Below are positions 18,798 to 28,353 of a DNA stretch of 64,000 nucleotides, in pieces. Made by a program: the position numbers and the translations under genes. The stretch lies in NCBI RefSeq assembly GCF_002631185.1, contig NZ_PDNU01000032.1:1-64000 (forward strand). The letters are read 5' to 3'. Position 1 is the stretch's first letter; each line of letters begins with the position of its first letter. The notes below the pieces were generated by a model. It saw nothing but the letters and a program-made list of their open reading frames with translations. It made no database searches and had not been told where the DNA came from. Origin of the DNA: Teichococcus rhizosphaerae. Its GTDB lineage: Bacteria > Pseudomonadota > Alphaproteobacteria > Acetobacterales > Acetobacteraceae.

Positions 18798-20402
18798 ATG
18801 ATGATCAGCATGCGGGCGGCCGCGATGGCCGCCGTTTCGGCGTTTGGGCTGAGCCTCGCCGCGCCGGTGGCCTCGGCGCAGAACCTCACCATGGCGGTGG
18901 GGGCGCAGGTCACCTCGCTCGACCCTCACTACCACGCCCTGTCGCCCAACCTGGCGGTGGCGACGATGCTCTTCGACACCCTGACGGCGTTCGACGCGGA
19001 GGCGCGGGTCGAGCCCGGCCTGGCGGAGAGCTGGCGGGTGGTGGAGCCCACGGTGTGGGAGTTCAAGCTCCGCCCGGGCGTCAAGTTCCACAACGGCAAC
19101 GCCTTCACCGCCGAGGACGTGGCCTTCACCATCGCGCGCGTGCCGACGGTGCCCAACAGCCCGTCCTCCTACGCGATCTACACCCGCGCCATCGAGCGCG
19201 TGGAGATCGTCGATCCGCTGACGGTGCGCCTCCACACCCGCACCCCCTATCCGGTGCTGCCGAACGATCTCGGCCAGGTCGCGATCCTCGACAAGGAGAC
19301 GCATGAGGGCGCCTCCACCGAGGACTTCAACAGCGGCAAGGTGGCGGTGGGCACCGGCCCGTTCCGCTACGTGAACTTCCGCTCGGGCGACCGGCTGGAA
19401 CTGGAGCGCAACGACGCCTACTGGGGCGACAAGCCGCACTGGGCGAAGGTGAGCTACCGCATCCTGCCCAACGACGCCTCGCGCACCGCGGCGCTGCTGG
19501 CCGGCGACGTGGACTTCATCGACCAGGTGCCGACCAGCGACCTCGCCAGCCTGCGCCGCAGCGACAAGGTCCACCTCGCCGAGAAGGACGGGCTGCGCAT
19601 CATCTTCCTGGCGCTGGACCACCAGCACCCCGAGGGCTCGCCGCAGATCGCGGATGCCGAGGGCAAGCCGCTCGGCAAGAACCCGCTGCACGACCTGCGG
19701 GTGCGCCGCGCCCTGTCCATCGCCATCGACCGGCCGGCCATCGCCAGCCGCGTGATGGAGGGCACCTCGATGCCCTCCGGCCAGTTCCTGCCGCCCACCG
19801 CCTTCGGCGCCATCCCCGACCTCGCCGCGCCCAAGACGGATCCCGATGCGGCGAAGAAGCTGCTGGCCGAGGCCGGCTACCCGAACGGCTTCCGCATCAC
19901 GCTGAGCGGCCCGAACGACCGCTACATGAACGACGCCCGCATCGTGCAGGCGATCGGCCAGATGTGGACCCGCATCGGCGTGCGCACCCAGGTGGATGCG
20001 CAGCCCTGGACCACCTTCATCGGCCGCGCCGGCCGCCAGGAGCTGTCCGCCTTCCTGGTCGGCTGGGGCAGCTCCTCCGGCGAGGCGTCGAACCCGCTGC
20101 GTTCGCTCGTCGCCGGCTTCGACCGTGACAAGGGCTTCGGCACCTCCAATCGCGGACGCTATTCCAACCCCGAGGTGGACGCCAAGCTCGAGGCCGCGCT
20201 GCGCGAGCTCGACGACACCAAGCGCGAGGCGCTGCTGCGCGACGCGACCCGGCTTGCCATGGAGGATGTCGCCATCATCCCGATCCACATTCAGAAGAAC
20301 CTCTGGGCCATGCGGCCGACGCTGCGGCACGACAGCCGCGCCGACGAGCTGACCCGCGCGCAGGACGTGCGCCCGGCCCCCGCCCAGCCCGCGGCGCGCT
20401 GA
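18798..20402 (+). CDS. Family-5 ABC solute-binding protein of the dpp-like operon
   Basis: The product is a 534-residue periplasmic receptor with a signal peptide ending PVASAQ. It shares long blocks with its divergent neighbour (LAESWRVVEPTVWEFKLRPG, EDVAFTIARVPTVPNSP). Both keep the STEDFNSGKVAVGTGPFR-type segment. It begins an operon with two permeases and two ATPases: the first permease starts five bases after its stop. The two adjacent ATGs at 18798 are both possible starts. The substrate is not determinable. Confidence 0.92.
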   Translation: MMISMRAAAMAAVSAFGLSLAAPVASAQNLTMAVGAQVTSLDPHYHALSPNLAVATMLFDTLTAFDAEARVEPGLAESWRVVEPTVWEFKLRPGVKFHNGNAFTAEDVAFTIARVPTVPNSPSSYAIYTRAIERVEIVDPLTVRLHTRTPYPVLPNDLGQVAILDKETHEGASTEDFNSGKVAVGTGPFRYVNFRSGDRLELERNDAYWGDKPHWAKVSYRILPNDASRTAALLAGDVDFIDQVPTSDLASLRRSDKVHLAEKDGLRIIFLALDHQHPEGSPQIADAEGKPLGKNPLHDLRVRRALSIAIDRPAIASRVMEGTSMPSGQFLPPTAFGAIPDLAAPKTDPDAAKKLLAEAGYPNGFRITLSGPNDRYMNDARIVQAIGQMWTRIGVRTQVDAQPWTTFIGRAGRQELSAFLVGWGSSSGEASNPLRSLVAGFDRDKGFGTSNRGRYSNPEVDAKLEAALRELDDTKREALLRDATRLAMEDVAIIPIHIQKNLWAMRPTLRHDSRADELTRAQDVRPAPAQPAAR

Positions 20403-20407
20403 CGGCG

Positions 20408-21379
20408 ATGGCGGTCTATCTCCTGCGGCGGCTGCTGCAATCCGCCCTCGTCATGCTGGCGATGTCGGTCATCGTCTTCATCGGCGTCTATGCGATCGGC
20501 GACCCGGTCGAGATCCTGATCTCGCCGGACGCGGACCAGATGGAGCGCGAGCGCGCGATCAAGGCGCTCGGCCTCGACCTGCCGCTGTGGCAGCAATACC
20601 TGTCCTTCCTGGCCAACGCGCTGCGCGGCGACCTCGGCCGCAGCTTCGTCTTCAACGAGCCGGCGCTGCAGCTCATCCTGCAGCGCATGCCGGCGACGCT
20701 GGAGCTGGCCTTCGGCGCCATGTTCATCGCGCTGCTGATCGGCCTGCCGCTCGGCCTTTACGCCGGGCTCAAGCCGCACTCGGCCGGCGCCAAGGTGGTG
20801 ATGGCCGGCTCCATCCTCGGCTTCTCGCTGCCCACCTTCTGGGTCGGGCTGATGCTGATCATGGTGTTCGCCGTGCAGCTCGGCTGGCTGCCCTCCACGG
20901 GGCGCGGCCCGACGGTCGAGGTGCTCGGCCTGCGCTGGTCCTTCCTGACCTGGGACGGGCTGCGCCACCTGGCGATGCCGGCGCTGAACCTGGCCTTGTT
21001 CAAGATCAGCCTCGTCATCCGCCTGACCCGCGCGGGCGTGCGCGAGACGATGCTGATGGACTACGTGAAGTTCGCCCGCGCCAAGGGCCTCAGCCCCGCG
21101 CGCGTCACCTATGTGCACGTCTTCAAGAACATCCTGATCCCGGTCGTCACCGTGGTCGGGCTGGAGCTCGGCTCCACCATCGCCTTCTCGGTGGTGACGG
21201 AGAGCGTCTTCGCCTGGCCGGGCATGGGCAAGCTGATCATCGACAGCATCAACGTGCTCGATCGCCCCGTGATCGTCGCCTACCTGATGATCATCGTGCT
21301 GATGTTCATCACCATCAACCTGCTGGTGGACCTCGCCTATTCGGCGCTCGACCCGCGGGTGCGGCTGGAGAACAAGTGA
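20408..21379 (+). CDS. Peptide-type ABC transporter permease (DppB-like)
   Basis: The product is a 323-residue inner-membrane permease with about six transmembrane segments. It has the N-terminal YLLRRLLQSALVMLAMSVIV and the cytoplasmic coupling loop VKFARAKGLSPARVTYVHVF that contacts the ATPases. The C-terminal VAYLMIIVLMFITINLLVDL and YSALDPRVRLENK end is typical of DppB/OppB. It pairs with the next gene, which begins one base after its stop. Confidence 0.93.
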   Translation: MAVYLLRRLLQSALVMLAMSVIVFIGVYAIGDPVEILISPDADQMERERAIKALGLDLPLWQQYLSFLANALRGDLGRSFVFNEPALQLILQRMPATLELAFGAMFIALLIGLPLGLYAGLKPHSAGAKVVMAGSILGFSLPTFWVGLMLIMVFAVQLGWLPSTGRGPTVEVLGLRWSFLTWDGLRHLAMPALNLALFKISLVIRLTRAGVRETMLMDYVKFARAKGLSPARVTYVHVFKNILIPVVTVVGLELGSTIAFSVVTESVFAWPGMGKLIIDSINVLDRPVIVAYLMIIVLMFITINLLVDLAYSALDPRVRLENK

Positions 21380-21380
21380 G

Positions 21381-22310
21381 ATGAGCGCCTCGACCGCTTC
21401 CCCCGCCGCCACGACGCCCGCCCGGGCGCCCAAGGTGGAGACGCCCTGGCGCCGCTTCGTTTCCGAGTTCTGCGAGAGCAAGCTGGCGCTGGCCGGGCTG
21501 ATCGTCTTCGCGATCATCGTCTTCATCGCCATCTTCGCGCCCTGGCTGTCGCCGCAGAACCCCTACGACCTGGCGCAGCTCGACATCATGGACGGCCGGC
21601 TGGAGCCGGGCGCGCGCGACGGCGCGGACACCATGACCTACTGGCTCGGCACGGACGACCAGGGGCGCGACATGCTGTCGGGCATCATGTACGGGCTGCG
21701 CATCTCGCTGCTGGTGGGCGCGGGCTCGGCGATCATCGCCTGCGCCGTCGGCGCCTCGCTCGGCCTGCTCGCCGCCTATGCGGGCGGGCGGACCGACACC
21801 GTCATCATGCGCCTCGTCGACCTGCAGCTCTCCTTCCCGACCATCCTGGCGGCGCTGATGATCCTGGCCTTCCTGGGCAAGGGCATCTTCAACGTCGTCA
21901 TCGCGCTGGTGATCGTGGAATGGGCCTACTACGCCCGCACCGTGCGCGGCACGGCGCTGGTGGAGCGGCGGCGCGAATACATCGAGGCGGCGCAGTGCCT
22001 GGCGCTGCCGACGCGCCGCGTCATCTTCCGCCACCTGCTGCCGAACTGCCTGCCGCCGCTGATCGTCGTCGCCACCATGCAGATCGCCCGCGCCATCGCG
22101 CTGGAGGCGACGCTCTCCTTCCTCGGCCTCGGCGTGCCGATCACCGAGCCCTCGCTCGGCCTGCTGATCTCGAACGGCTACGAGTACATGCTGTCCGGCA
22201 AGTACTGGATCAGCTTCTATCCCGGCATCGCGCTGCTCATCACCATCGTCTCGATCAACCTGGTGGGCGACCAGATGCGCGACGTGCTCAATCCGCGACT
22301 GAAGAAGTAA
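21381..22310 (+). CDS. Peptide-type ABC transporter permease (DppC-like)
   Basis: This 309-residue second permease has the N-terminal oligopeptide-permease segment (RRFVSEFCESKLALAGLIV). It carries the conserved GTDDQGRDMLSGIMYGLRIS block. The coupling loop is REYIEAAQCLALPTRRVIFR. It ends LVGDQMRDVLNPRLKK, the DppC signature. It forms a heterodimer with the preceding permease. The ATPase gene starts eight bases later. Confidence 0.93.
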   Translation: MSASTASPAATTPARAPKVETPWRRFVSEFCESKLALAGLIVFAIIVFIAIFAPWLSPQNPYDLAQLDIMDGRLEPGARDGADTMTYWLGTDDQGRDMLSGIMYGLRISLLVGAGSAIIACAVGASLGLLAAYAGGRTDTVIMRLVDLQLSFPTILAALMILAFLGKGIFNVVIALVIVEWAYYARTVRGTALVERRREYIEAAQCLALPTRRVIFRHLLPNCLPPLIVVATMQIARAIALEATLSFLGLGVPITEPSLGLLISNGYEYMLSGKYWISFYPGIALLITIVSINLVGDQMRDVLNPRLKK

Positions 22311-22318
22311 GGGGCCGT

Positions 22319-23376
<1,058 letters not shown>

Positions 23377-23380
<4 letters not shown>

Positions 23381-24429
23381 GCACGACCAGCACCGTCCGT
23401 TCGGCCGCCTCCGTGGCGGCCGGCGAGGCCGCCGCGCCCATCATCGAGCTGAGGAACGTTTCCAAGCGCTTCTCCAAGAAGCTCGACTTCGCCGGCAAGA
23501 TCGCCCAGAAGCTCGGCGCGCCGGTGAAGGACGAGACCGTCCACGCCGTGGACGGCGTCGACCTCGTGGTGCGCAAGGGCGAGGTGGTCGGGCTGGTGGG
23601 CGAGTCCGGCTGCGGCAAGTCCACCCTGGGCCGCATGGTGGCCGGCATCATGCCCGCCTCGGGCGGCGAGATCTTCTGGCACGGCCGGCCGCTCAACAGC
23701 CTGAGCGGCGCCGAGGCGCGCCACGCCAAGCTGCAGACCCAGATGATCTTCCAGGACCCCTATGCCAGCCTGAACCCGCGCATGCGGGTGGCCGACATCG
23801 TGGGCGAGGCGCCGCTGGTGCACGGCCTGACCCGCCGGGCCGAGTGGGATGCCTATGTCGACAACCAGATGCGCCGCGCCGGGCTCGACCCGGCCTTCAA
23901 GCGCCGCTACCCGCACCAGTTCTCGGGCGGCCAGCGGCAGCGCATCGGCATCGCGCGCGCGCTCGCCGTGCAGCCCGAGTTCATCGTCTGCGACGAGGCG
24001 GTGGCGGCGCTCGACGTCTCCATCCAGGCGCAGATCCTGAACCTGTTCATGGAGCTGCGGCAGGAGCTGAACCTCACCTACCTGTTCATCAGCCATGATC
24101 TCGGTGTGGTGGAGCACCTCTCCGACCGCGTGGTGATCATGTATCTGGGCCGGGTGGTGGAGGAGGCGCCGGCCGAGGAGATCTTCGCCCGCGCCAACCA
24201 CCCCTACACCCAGGCCCTGCTGGCCGAGGTGCCGCGGATCGAGGCGCGCAAGAAGAGCTTCGCCGGCATCAAGGGGGAGATCCCGTCGCCGCTGGCGCCG
24301 CCGCCGGGCTGCCACTTCCACCCGCGCTGCCCGCACGCCTTCGACCGCTGCCGGGTGGAGCGGCCGGCGCTGAAGGAGATCGCGCCCGGCCACAAGAGCG
24401 CCTGCCACCTGAACGACAAGGTGGCGTGA
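23377..24429 (+). CDS. Peptide-type ABC transporter ATPase (DppF-like)
   Basis: The 350-residue partner ATPase has Walker A GESGCGKST, signature FSGGQRQRIGIA, Walker B FIVCDEAVAALD (Ala-Val replacing the common Pro-Val/Thr) and switch ISHDLGVVEH. The C-terminal PPPGCHFHPRCPHAFDRC motif is present. It closes the five-gene importer operon. An intrinsic terminator follows within ten bases. The missing Pro in the D-loop approach is a common variant in this subfamily. Confidence 0.94.
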
Positions 24430-24435
24430 GGAGGA

Positions 24436-24468
24436 GGGGCCGGGGCCTTGCGGTCCCGGCCCTTTCCT
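24436..24468 (+). terminator. Intrinsic terminator after the dpp-like operon
   Basis: An 11-bp stem (gggccggggcc / ggtcccggccc, one G-T pair) with a ttgc loop is followed by tttcctt. It lies seven bases past the ATPase stop and should end the importer transcript. Confidence 0.7.
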
Positions 24469-24484
24469 TGCGAGGGAGGCGGGC

Positions 24485-24916
24485 ATGCGACGCCTCCTGC
24501 TTTCCTGTCTCCTGCTCCTGCCCGCCTGCGCCATGAGCGCCTCTCGCGAGGTGGAGCTGGCGCGGCGGAGCCTGGTCGGCCTCAGCCGGGCGGATCTCTA
24601 TGTCTGCGCGGGCTTTCCCAGCAAGCGCGAGCGCATCGACGTGGTGCGCGAGATGCTGTCCTACGAGCTGAAGGGCAACCAGGGCAGCGGCCTGAACGTG
24701 ACGCTGCCCGTGGTGGGCGACCTCACCCTGACCGGCGGCAGCGGCTACTGCCACGCCACCTTCGAGCTGATCGACGCCCGTGTGACGCGGGTGGGCTTCG
24801 CCGGCGACAAGGACGTGCCGGCCGCGCCGGGCGCCGTCTGCGCGCCGCTGATCCGGGAATGCCTCCGCCCCCTCGGCGCGCCGGCAGGCCCGCCCGCGGA
24901 GGCGCCCACCGAGTGA
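24485..24916 (+). CDS. Small predicted lipoprotein of unknown function
   Basis: The 143-residue product has a short basic leader, a hydrophobic stretch and a lipobox (LLLPAC, Cys at about residue 17). It is therefore probably an outer- or inner-membrane lipoprotein. The mature part contains ELARRSLVGLSRADLYVCAG and SGYCHATFELIDARVTRVGF, which resembles small SmpA-like folds only loosely. A ggagg ribosome site precedes the ATG. It sits alone between the importer terminator and a convergent Lrp-type regulator. I do not recognise the family. Confidence 0.75.
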   Translation: MRRLLLSCLLLLPACAMSASREVELARRSLVGLSRADLYVCAGFPSKRERIDVVREMLSYELKGNQGSGLNVTLPVVGDLTLTGGSGYCHATFELIDARVTRVGFAGDKDVPAAPGAVCAPLIRECLRPLGAPAGPPAEAPTE

Positions 24917-24926
24917 GGCGGAAAGG

Positions 24927-25391
24927 CTATTCCTCCTCCGCCTCCGCCACCGGCAGGATGGCGGTCTCCTTGGCGGAGGTGATGGCGAGGATGGTTTCCG
25001 TCCGCTCCACCCCGGCCTGCCCGCGCACCTGCTCCGCCACGAAGCGCTCCAGCGCGGCGAGGTCGGGCAGGCGCAGCTTCAGCAGGAAGGTCCAGGCGCC
25101 GGTGACGTGGTGGCATTCCAGCACCGGCTCGGCCGCGCGCATGGCGGTGCGGAAGGCGTTCTCCTCCCGCCCGGGGCGGATGGAGACGAAGACGAAGGCG
25201 AGCAGTGGGCAGCCGATGGCGGCGGGGTCGAGGTCGGCGCGCCAGCCGCGGATGGTGCCGCGTTCCTCGAGGCGCTTCACCCGCTCGGCGGTGGCGGAAA
25301 CCGACAGGCCGGCCACCTTGGCGAGTTCGGCGAGGCCCGCCGCCCCATTGTCCTGCAGGGCGACGAGGATGTTCCGGTCGATGGCGTCCAT
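24927..25391 (-). CDS. Lrp/AsnC-family transcriptional regulator
   Basis: The 154-residue protein begins MDAIDRNILVALQDNGAAGL with an N-terminal helix-turn-helix (LAELAKVAGLSVSATAERVK, residues 20-40). A C-terminal RAM ligand-binding domain includes ECHHVTGAWTFLLKLRLPDL. Such proteins respond to amino acids as octamers. It lies directly downstream of the decarboxylase on the same strand, so control of amino-acid or polyamine metabolism is plausible but unproven. An acidic tail (EAEEE) ends the protein. Confidence 0.92.
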   Translation of the reverse strand: MDAIDRNILVALQDNGAAGLAELAKVAGLSVSATAERVKRLEERGTIRGWRADLDPAAIGCPLLAFVFVSIRPGREENAFRTAMRAAEPVLECHHVTGAWTFLLKLRLPDLAALERFVAEQVRGQAGVERTETILAITSAKETAILPVAEAEEE

Positions 25392-25493
25392 GCCGCGAGT
25401 TTATCCGGCGTTTTACGCCGGGGAAACGTGCGGGCGCGCGATTTCGGGAAAGGCGTGGCGGAGGAGGGCGATTTCCGCGCCTCCGCTCCGCCC

Positions 25494-25553
25494 AGGCTGG
25501 ATCAGATCAGGCTGGATCAGATCAGGCTGGATCAGATCGGGCCGGATCAGATG
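25494..25553. repeat. Four tandem 15-bp repeats over a stop codon
   Basis: Units at 25494-25508, 25509-25523 and 25524-25538 are identical (aggctggatcagatc). A fourth, 25539-25553, differs at three positions. The array overlaps the last codon and stop of the decarboxylase on the - strand, and each unit carries an in-frame ATC-TGA. The result is four stop codons in the same frame, 15 bases apart. Confidence 0.92.
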
Positions 25554-26677
25554 TAGTGCTCGGCCAGCGGCGCGAAGCCGTTGAAGCCCTGGCTGGCATA
25601 GGTGGTGACATAGGCGCCGGTGGAGAGCAGCTCCACCCGGTCGCCGCATTCCAGCGCCAGCGGCAGGCGGTAGTTGGACTTCTCGTACAGCGTGTCGGTG
25701 CTGTCGCAGGTGGGGCCGGCGATGGTCACCGGACCCTCGGCGCCGCCGTCATGCGGGGTGCGGAAGGCGTACTTGATCGCCTCGCCCTCGGTCTCGGCCA
25801 GGCCGCCGAAGCGGCCGATGTCGAGATACACCCAGCGCACCGGGTCGTCCTTCTCCTTGCGGGAGACGAGCACGACCTCGGAGGAGAGCACGCCCGCATC
25901 GCCCACGATGAAGCGGCCCGGCTCCACCACGATCTCGGGCAGGGCATTGCCGAAATGCTCGACCATGGCGCCCATGATGGCGGCGCCGAACTCGTCGATC
26001 TCCGGCACCTCGGCGCGGTAGCGCACGGGATAGCCGCCGCCGAGATTGGCCATGCGGAGGTTGATGCCGGCTTCCTTCAGGTCGGTGAACAGCATGGCGA
26101 CACGCGCGATCGCGGCCTCGTAGGCGGCGGTGCGGGTCTGCTGGCTGCCGACATGGAAGGAGATGCCATAGGGGTCGAGGCCGAGGTCGCGCGCCATCAC
26201 CATCAGGTCGCGCGCCATCTCCACCTCGCAGCCGAACTTCTTCGACAGCGGCCATTCGGCGCCGACATTGCCCACCAGGATGCGGCAATACACCTTGGCG
26301 CCCGGCGCGGAGCGGGCCAGCTTGCGCAGCTCCGGCTCGGAGTCGAAGGCGAACATGCGCACGCCCGCCGCGTAGGCGGCCTGGATGGCGCTCTCCTTCT
26401 TCACCGTGTTGCCGAAGGAGATGTCCTGCGGGCGCGCGCCGGCATCGAGGCACAGGCGCACCTCTTCCAGCGAGGCGGCGTCGAAGCAGGACTGCAGGTC
26501 GACCAGCCGGCCCAGGATGGGGGCGGCCGGGTTCGCCTTCACCGCGTAGTAGATGCGGGCCAGCGGCATGGCGGCCTTCAGGCGGCCATAGTTCTCCGCG
26601 ACGCGGTCCACGTCGACGACGAGGCAAGGCGTCGCCGGGGCGGCGTCGCGCAGGAAGCGGGAGACCTTGGGGGTCAT
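25547..26677 (-). CDS. PLP-dependent ornithine/lysine decarboxylase (alanine-racemase fold)
   Basis: The 376-residue enzyme is of the fold-III ODC group, which decarboxylates ornithine (sometimes lysine) to putrescine (cadaverine). The PLP lysine is Lys47 in YYAVKANP. His175 in FHVGSQ stacks on the cofactor, GGGYP (213-217) and EPGR (252-255) bind its phosphate, and Cys324 in GPTCDSTD is the catalytic Cys from the other subunit. The ATG at 26677 is preceded by ctggagggt. A 93-codon frame in the leader overlaps the start by four bases. Ornithine is the more likely substrate, but dual specificity cannot be excluded. Confidence 0.92.
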   Translation of the reverse strand: MTPKVSRFLRDAAPATPCLVVDVDRVAENYGRLKAAMPLARIYYAVKANPAAPILGRLVDLQSCFDAASLEEVRLCLDAGARPQDISFGNTVKKESAIQAAYAAGVRMFAFDSEPELRKLARSAPGAKVYCRILVGNVGAEWPLSKKFGCEVEMARDLMVMARDLGLDPYGISFHVGSQQTRTAAYEAAIARVAMLFTDLKEAGINLRMANLGGGYPVRYRAEVPEIDEFGAAIMGAMVEHFGNALPEIVVEPGRFIVGDAGVLSSEVVLVSRKEKDDPVRWVYLDIGRFGGLAETEGEAIKYAFRTPHDGGAEGPVTIAGPTCDSTDTLYEKSNYRLPLALECGDRVELLSTGAYVTTYASQGFNGFAPLAEHYI

Positions 26678-26955
26678 CGCACACCCTCCAGTTCCAATAG
26701 GAGGACCGCCCCCAGAAGAGGCGCGGCCCCAAGTTGACGAAACGGTCGAACGAACCAGCGACCAAAGAAGGACCGGTGTCGGGCTCGCGCCTTTGCCGGG
26801 GTTGCCAGAACGCTTGACGTCGTTGCGTAAACCTTTGGCCGGGAAGAACCGGCCTGGGGCCAGAGGCACGTGCGTACTGCGTCTGCGGGGGCATATAGAG
26901 ATCTCTGCCCCGGGCGCAAAGCATTTTCGGGCCTCCGCCCGGGTTTTTTCCGCAT
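26674..26955 (-). CDS. Possible leader reading frame overlapping the decarboxylase start
   Basis: An open frame of 93 codons begins at an ATG (26955) with aggggag immediately upstream. It ends in a TGA that overlaps the decarboxylase ATG (ATGA). The predicted product is basic, rich in Arg and Pro (MRKKPGRRPENALRPGQRS), and has an aromatic/basic stretch HRSFFGRWFVRPFRQ before a hydrophobic end. No family is recognised. It may be a translated leader controlling the decarboxylase or chance openness in GC-rich DNA; an upstream ATG at 27054 would lengthen it. Confidence 0.35.
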   Translation of the reverse strand: MRKKPGRRPENALRPGQRSLYAPADAVRTCLWPQAGSSRPKVYATTSSVLATPAKARARHRSFFGRWFVRPFRQLGAAPLLGAVLLLELEGVR

Positions 26956-27234
26956 GTCTCCCCTGCGCGGCCGGAAACTTACCGAGCGGCCATGGAAGTG
27001 GCGGGAAGGCTCGCGCGTGAAAGCTGTGCCTGGGGCGAATCCCTCCGATTCCACTCTGCCGGCCTCCCGCCCTTGACGGCCAGAGGCCGGGCCCTTTTTC
27101 CCCGCTGCCCCCCATTCATTGCCCTGGCGGCGGCTGCGCGTTCTCGCGCTTCGGGTCGAGCGGCGCCTGGAGCGGGGCGCCGGGCACCTTGTGGCGGGTT
27201 TCCCGCCCTGGCGGGGCGGCCGGGGCGAGGCAGG
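26678..27234 (-). other. Long non-coding or leader region upstream of the decarboxylase
   Basis: About 560 bases separate the decarboxylase start from the palindrome after thiG. On the - strand the region holds the possible leader frame, a 6-bp hairpin at 26837-26854 (ggccgg/ccggcc), an agagatctct palindrome at 26897-26906, and mutually exclusive GC stems at 26909-26943. Alphaproteobacteria have a known structured leader (the speF RNA family) before ornithine decarboxylase genes. Whether this is one needs a covariance-model search. No conserved protein was recognised. Confidence 0.5.
26909..26949 (+). terminator. Terminator-like hairpin antisense to the decarboxylase leader
   Basis: On the + strand an 8-bp stem (cccgggcg 26909-26916 / cgcccggg 26936-26943) is followed at once by six T (26944-26949). 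A competing inner stem (cgggc 26928-26932 / gcccg 26937-26941) precedes the same T run. No + strand gene ends here, so it could stop antisense transcription into thiG. Alternatively, the structure matters in the - strand leader RNA. Confidence 0.45.
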
Positions 27235-27252
27235 GGGCGGCGCGCGCCGCCC
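27235..27252 (-). terminator. 18-bp palindrome directly after thiG
   Basis: The sequence gggcggcgcgcgccgccc is a perfect palindrome touching the thiG stop codon on the - strand. No T run follows, so termination would be weak. It might be an mRNA 3' stabilising stem. Confidence 0.35.
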
Positions 27253-28056
27253 TTAACGGATCATCCCCGCCAGCGGGCTGGAGGCGTCGGCGGCGTAGTT
27301 GCGCGGCATGCGGCCGGCGAGATGGGCATGCCGCCCCGCCTCCACCGCCGCCTTCATGGCGCGGGCCATGCGCACCGGGTCCTTCGCATGGGCGATGGCG
27401 GAGTTCAGCAGCACGGCGTGGCAGCCCAGCTCCATCGCCTGCGCCGCCTCGCTCGCCGTGCCGATCCCGGCATCGACCAGCACCGGCACGCGGGCCTGCT
27501 CGATGATGGAGCGCAGCATGAAGGGGTTGGTGAGGCCAAGGCCGGAGCCGATCGGCGCGCCGAGCGGCATCACCGCGACGCATCCCATTTCCTCCAGCCG
27601 CTTCGCCGCCAGCGGGTCGTCGGCGCAGTAGACCATCACCTGGAACCCGTCCCGGATGAGGGCCTGCGCCGCCTCGAAGGTGGCGGGCATGTCCGGGTAG
27701 AGGAAGGGCGGGGGGCCCAGCACCTCCAGCTTCACCAGGTTCCAGCCGCCCGCCTCCCGCGCCAGGCGCAGCGTGCGCACCGCCTCCTGCGCGGTGTGGC
27801 AGCCCGCCGTGTTGGGCAGGTAGGTGTAGCGCTGTGGGCTGACGAAATCCTGCAGCATGGGCGCGTTGCGGTCGGCCAGGTTCACCCGGCGCACCGCCAC
27901 CGTCACCATCTCGGCGCCGCTTGCCTCGATGGCCGCCGCCGTCTCCTCCAGCGACTTGTACCGCCCCGTGCCGACCACGAGGCGCGAGCGGAAGCGGTGC
28001 CCTGCCACCTCCCAAGAATCGTCGGCCTGGTTCTGATGGTTCTGGTGTCCGTCCAT
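27253..28056 (-). CDS. thiG: Thiazole synthase ThiG
   Basis: ThiG condenses deoxyxylulose phosphate, dehydroglycine and ThiS-thiocarboxylate into the thiazole of thiamine. The 267-residue product is a TIM barrel with the Schiff-base lysine at about residue 109 in [17 protein letters not shown]. It has [20 protein letters not shown] and the phosphate-binding [16 protein letters not shown] and [18 protein letters not shown]. The ATG at 28056 is chosen because it lies five bases past the thiS stop; the frame extends back into thiS. The first 13 residues are not conserved. thiO and thiE are not adjacent. Confidence 0.95.
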   Translation of the reverse strand: MDGHQNHQNQADDSWEVAGHRFRSRLVVGTGRYKSLEETAAAIEASGAEMVTVAVRRVNLADRNAPMLQDFVSPQRYTYLPNTAGCHTAQEAVRTLRLAREAGGWNLVKLEVLGPPPFLYPDMPATFEAAQALIRDGFQVMVYCADDPLAAKRLEEMGCVAVMPLGAPIGSGLGLTNPFMLRSIIEQARVPVLVDAGIGTASEAAQAMELGCHAVLLNSAIAHAKDPVRMARAMKAAVEAGRHAHLAGRMPRNYAADASSPLAGMIR

Positions 28057-28060
28057 GCGC

Positions 28061-28273
28061 TCAGCCCCCGCCGATGAAATGCACGATCTCAAGCGTGTCG
28101 CCCGCCGCCAGATGGGTCGCGGCATAGGCGGAGCGCGGCACGATCTCCAGGTTCCGCTCCACCGCCACCTTGCGCACGTCCAGGCTGAGCGTGCCCAGCA
28201 GGTCGGCCACGGTCGCGTCCCGCTGGATGAAACGGGTCTCCCCGTTGATGGTGATCTCGATGCTGTCCGCCAT
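28061..28273 (-). CDS. thiS: Sulfur carrier protein ThiS
   Basis: The 70-residue beta-grasp protein begins [20 protein letters not shown]. It ends in HFIGGG, the C-terminal Gly tail that is adenylylated and thiocarboxylated before sulfur transfer to ThiG. It is the first gene of a two-gene thiS-thiG unit on the - strand. Length and ending are diagnostic for the ThiS/MoaD fold, and the ThiG neighbour settles the identity. Confidence 0.94.
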   Translation of the reverse strand: MADSIEITINGETRFIQRDATVADLLGTLSLDVRKVAVERNLEIVPRSAYAATHLAAGDTLEIVHFIGGG

Positions 28274-28353
28274 GCCGGGGAATGTGGCCCGATGCGGCGC
28301 GGGGGGGAAGGGGGAAGGGCGCCGCGCGGCCCCTTCCGGAAAGCCGGCGCGGC

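Noticed and set aside
26892..26920. A TTTGCG / 17 bp / TATATG pair on the - strand as a decarboxylase promoter.
   Set aside because: It matches consensus poorly and lies downstream of the proposed leader-frame start; not enough to call.
27116..27252. A short open stretch after thiG on the - strand with a protein-like end (DPKRENAQPPPGQ).
   Set aside because: There is no good start or ribosome site outside thiG, and the upstream part is a thiG shadow. I cannot support it as a gene.
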